The notes under the pieces: model-generated
What the model was told of the DNA's origin: nothing
The model's input: the letters and a program-made list of their open reading frames with translations, nothing else
The model's database searches: none
Program-made: the position numbers and the translations under genes
In this document: piece after piece, positions 62,500 to 64,000 of the stretch
Layout: every line of letters starts with the position of its first letter
How positions within the stretch are numbered: the stretch's first letter is position 1
Assembly (NCBI GenBank): GCA_900545005.1
Contig: UQXO01000001.1
Span: forward strand, 73,962 to 137,961
Origin: an uncultured Mycoplasmatota bacterium
GTDB lineage: Bacteria; Bacillota_I; Bacilli_A; RF39; UBA660
Reading direction: 5' to 3'
DNA length: 64,000 nt

Positions 62500-63861
62500 A
62501 TGGCAAAATTTAATAGAGAAAAAGCTTTAAGAAAAATAGAATTTAAAAGAAAGTGGAGAAATTATTCAAGATATGTATATATAGCAGTACCTTGTGTATT
62601 ATGTTGTTTATTGTGTCTATATTTTGCTTACTCTAAATTCTTCGTATCTGAGGAACAAGCGGTAATTAGAACAACTGTTGGTGATTTTATTTATGGTGAT
62701 ATTGTAATCAGTGCTTATATTGATGGTGAGTATTCTAATACAATTCCTGGTAAAGATGATGGTTATATCGTGGAAAAAGTTTCTTGTGATAATGATGCTA
62801 TAGGTAAATGGAATAGTGATGATTGGGGAATAATGGTTACTGATTTAAGTAAAAGGACTAAATGTAATGTTTATTTCAAAAAGAAACCAGATTCAAAAGT
62901 ACCCGAAATTATTGCTCAGTTAGATACTTCTGGTAAGTGCCCAACTGTAAATGATGATGGTTCAGTGAATGTTACTGGAGTAGAGGCTACTAATGGTTAT
63001 TTATGTAAGGCTAAAGATGCTTATGGTGATTCATATTATTATCGTGGTAATGTAACAAATAATTATGTGAAGTTTGCTGATAAATATTGGCGAATTGTTC
63101 GTATTAATGGTGATGGTACTGTTCGTGTTATTTATGATGGTACAAGCGCGCATGCCAATGGTGAAGCAAGTGCAGATAGACAGATAGGAACTAGTGCTTT
63201 TAATAGTAGTTATAACGATAATGCTTATGTCGGATATATGTATGGTAAAACGGGTGCCTCGACTTATGCTGATGCTCATGCTAATACTAATAATTCTACT
63301 ATTAAAACTTATATAGATGATTGGTATAAAACAAATATAGTTGGTACAACTAATGAACAATATTTAGCTGATAATATTTTTTGTAATGATCGAAGTATGG
63401 CTGGTAATAACTCTGGGACAGGAGCTGGAACTAGTGTAACTTATTATAGATGGTATAACGGACCATGGGAAAGTGAAAATTATAGTAAATATAATAAAAA
63501 AATGATGTTAACTTGTTCACAAAAGAATGACGCCTTTACTGTAAGTGATACTACTAATGGTAATGGAGCCCTAACATATCCAGTCGGTCTTTTAAGTACA
63601 GATGAAATTGCACTAGCCGGTGGGTGGAACGCAGCCAATAGTGGTTATTACTTATACTCAGGGCAGGTCTGGTGGGCTTCCTCGCCGTACAGCTTCGATG
63701 GTGGCAGCGCTGGCGTGCGTTACGTGTTTTCGAATGGCCATGCGAACGGCGTCAGCTACGTGGGCTACAACGGCGGGGTTCGGCCAGTTTTCAATCTGAA
63801 GGCTGAAGTGCTGTTGCAAGGCTCTGGGACAGCTGAAGACCCTTATCGAATTTCTTCGTAG
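62500..63861 (+). CDS. Membrane-anchored surface protein with DGR-type variable C-terminus
   Basis: A 453-residue protein. A basic cytoplasmic N-terminus, one membrane helix (YVYIAVPCVLCCLLCLYFAYS), then extracellular repeats with paired cysteines (EKVSCDND, TKCNVYFK, GKCPTVN, YLCKAKD) and a long domain (residues about 180-450) with YWRIVRINGDGTVRVIYDG, STIKTYIDDWY, YLADNIFCNDRS and GLLSTDEIALAGG. The last 65 residues contain WWASSPYSFDGGSAGVRYVFSN and end in GVRPVFNLK, an arrangement typical of C-type-lectin/FGE-like variable domains targeted by diversity-generating retroelements. I chose 62500 (AGGAGGTG, 6-nt spacing). The 3' part is markedly GC-rich. It probably displays ligand-binding diversity at the surface. 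Confidence 0.8.
   Translation: MAKFNREKALRKIEFKRKWRNYSRYVYIAVPCVLCCLLCLYFAYSKFFVSEEQAVIRTTVGDFIYGDIVISAYIDGEYSNTIPGKDDGYIVEKVSCDNDAIGKWNSDDWGIMVTDLSKRTKCNVYFKKKPDSKVPEIIAQLDTSGKCPTVNDDGSVNVTGVEATNGYLCKAKDAYGDSYYYRGNVTNNYVKFADKYWRIVRINGDGTVRVIYDGTSAHANGEASADRQIGTSAFNSSYNDNAYVGYMYGKTGASTYADAHANTNNSTIKTYIDDWYKTNIVGTTNEQYLADNIFCNDRSMAGNNSGTGAGTSVTYYRWYNGPWESENYSKYNKKMMLTCSQKNDAFTVSDTTNGNGALTYPVGLLSTDEIALAGGWNAANSGYYLYSGQVWWASSPYSFDGGSAGVRYVFSNGHANGVSYVGYNGGVRPVFNLKAEVLLQGSGTAEDPYRISS
63661..63790 (+). other. VR: Candidate DGR variable region and initiation homology
   Basis: Hand count: 108 of 180 bases (60 percent) in 63661-63840 are G or C, against about a quarter in the preceding 60 bases. The codons from 63688 are mostly NNC or NNT (TAC AGC TTC GAT GGT GGC AGC, later AAC GGC GTC AGC TAC and GGC TAC AAC), as expected when AAC codons of a template repeat are randomised at adenines. 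The stable framework WWASSP and GVRPVF flanks them. Confidence 0.65.
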
Positions 63862-63899
63862 AAGAAATCTTGCAAAAATATATTTGATAACGTAAATCG

Positions 63900-63923
63900 C
63901 CCAAAATGACTCTTCATTTTGGG
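63900..63923. other. Perfect hairpin 38 bp downstream of the variable gene
   Basis: CCCAAAATGA (63900-63909) pairs exactly with TCATTTTGGG (63914-63923) around a CTCT loop. It is not followed by a T-run, so it is not a normal terminator. DGR targets often have such an inverted repeat just past the variable region, which helps retrohoming. The last 75 bases of the window show nothing further. Confidence 0.6.
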
Positions 63924-64000
63924 GACCTTGTCAATACTGGTGTGTAAATTCTTATAATTTTTTTCGATTTTCAAAGATCAAACTAGTGCTTTTTAATGTA

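Noticed and set aside
1..64000. Mycoplasma-type code (UGA as tryptophan)
   Set aside because: AT-rich Mollicute-like content raised it, but genes such as the helicase at 4164 end at TGA in the right place, tryptophans are TGG, and full-length proteins need no UGA readthrough.
1..64000. CRISPR arrays and tRNA genes
   Set aside because: No regularly spaced repeats with unique spacers and no cloverleaf or GGTTCGA-type T-arm sequence was seen. The only tandem repeats are coding (2343) or short (40655).

Overview
The window is AT-rich chromosomal DNA from a Bacilli-class Firmicute, most likely an uncultured, gut-type lineage (my inference). Full-length genes end in TGA and use TGG for tryptophan, so the code is standard and not the Mycoplasma one. 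Gene order around 16.5-56.9 kb closely follows Bacillus subtilis on both sides of the origin. The window also holds Bacilli or sporulation hallmarks: comK, bofA, spoIID, spoIIQ, spoIIR, cotJB/cotJC, rpoE (delta) and a Noc-type ParB protein.

Layout. 0-14 kb is accessory and poorly conserved: a truncated thioredoxin-like gene, a cotJB-cotJC spore coat operon, an Rpn-type nuclease with expanded heptad repeats, a short UvrD-like helicase, a four-gene prepilin/small membrane protein operon, a calcium P-type ATPase, a CarD-like regulator, and a ComEC-like hydrolase with its DUF3006 partner. 14-31 kb is the left replichore, mostly on the minus strand: spoIIQ, spoIID, ywzB, rpiB, rpmE, a 430-nt structured RNA of unknown class, an Alg13/Alg14-like pair, murA, spoIIR, prmC, prfA, rpoE, argS, a DUF1934 gene and a PBP1-type synthase. 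30-37 kb is noc-rsmG-mnmG-mnmE and jag-yidC-rnpA-rpmH. oriC, with eleven perfect DnaA boxes, lies at 37.46-37.97 kb. To its right on the plus strand come dnaA-dnaN-comK-recF-gyrB-gyrA, five parS sites, the SRP RNA, and tadA-dnaX-ebfC-recR-bofA-holB-ricT-trmN-pth-mfd. The right edge (57-64 kb) has an alcohol dehydrogenase-FIST fusion, an aldehyde dehydrogenase, a complete ISL3-family insertion sequence with target duplication, and a membrane-anchored protein whose 3' end looks like the variable region of a diversity-generating retroelement (DGR).

How it works together. The origin region carries two chromosome-organisation systems side by side. Five parS sites (TGTTTCACGTGAAACA) lie downstream of gyrA. 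Five exact Noc-binding sites (ATTTCCCGGGAAAT) lie between dnaX and pth, three of them read in frame as the peptide YFPGN inside dnaX, holB and pth. The one ParB-family protein in the window carries the residues that direct binding to Noc sites, so the parS-binding ParB must be encoded elsewhere. Sporulation genes (spoIID, spoIIQ, spoIIR, bofA, cotJ) and competence-type genes (ComK, prepilins) suggest a cell that keeps, or recently kept, both programmes.

The strongest candidates for something undescribed are the DGR-like variable protein at the right edge, the Noc-site palindromes embedded in replication and translation genes, the structured RNA at 19.1-19.6 kb, and the dehydrogenase-FIST fusion.
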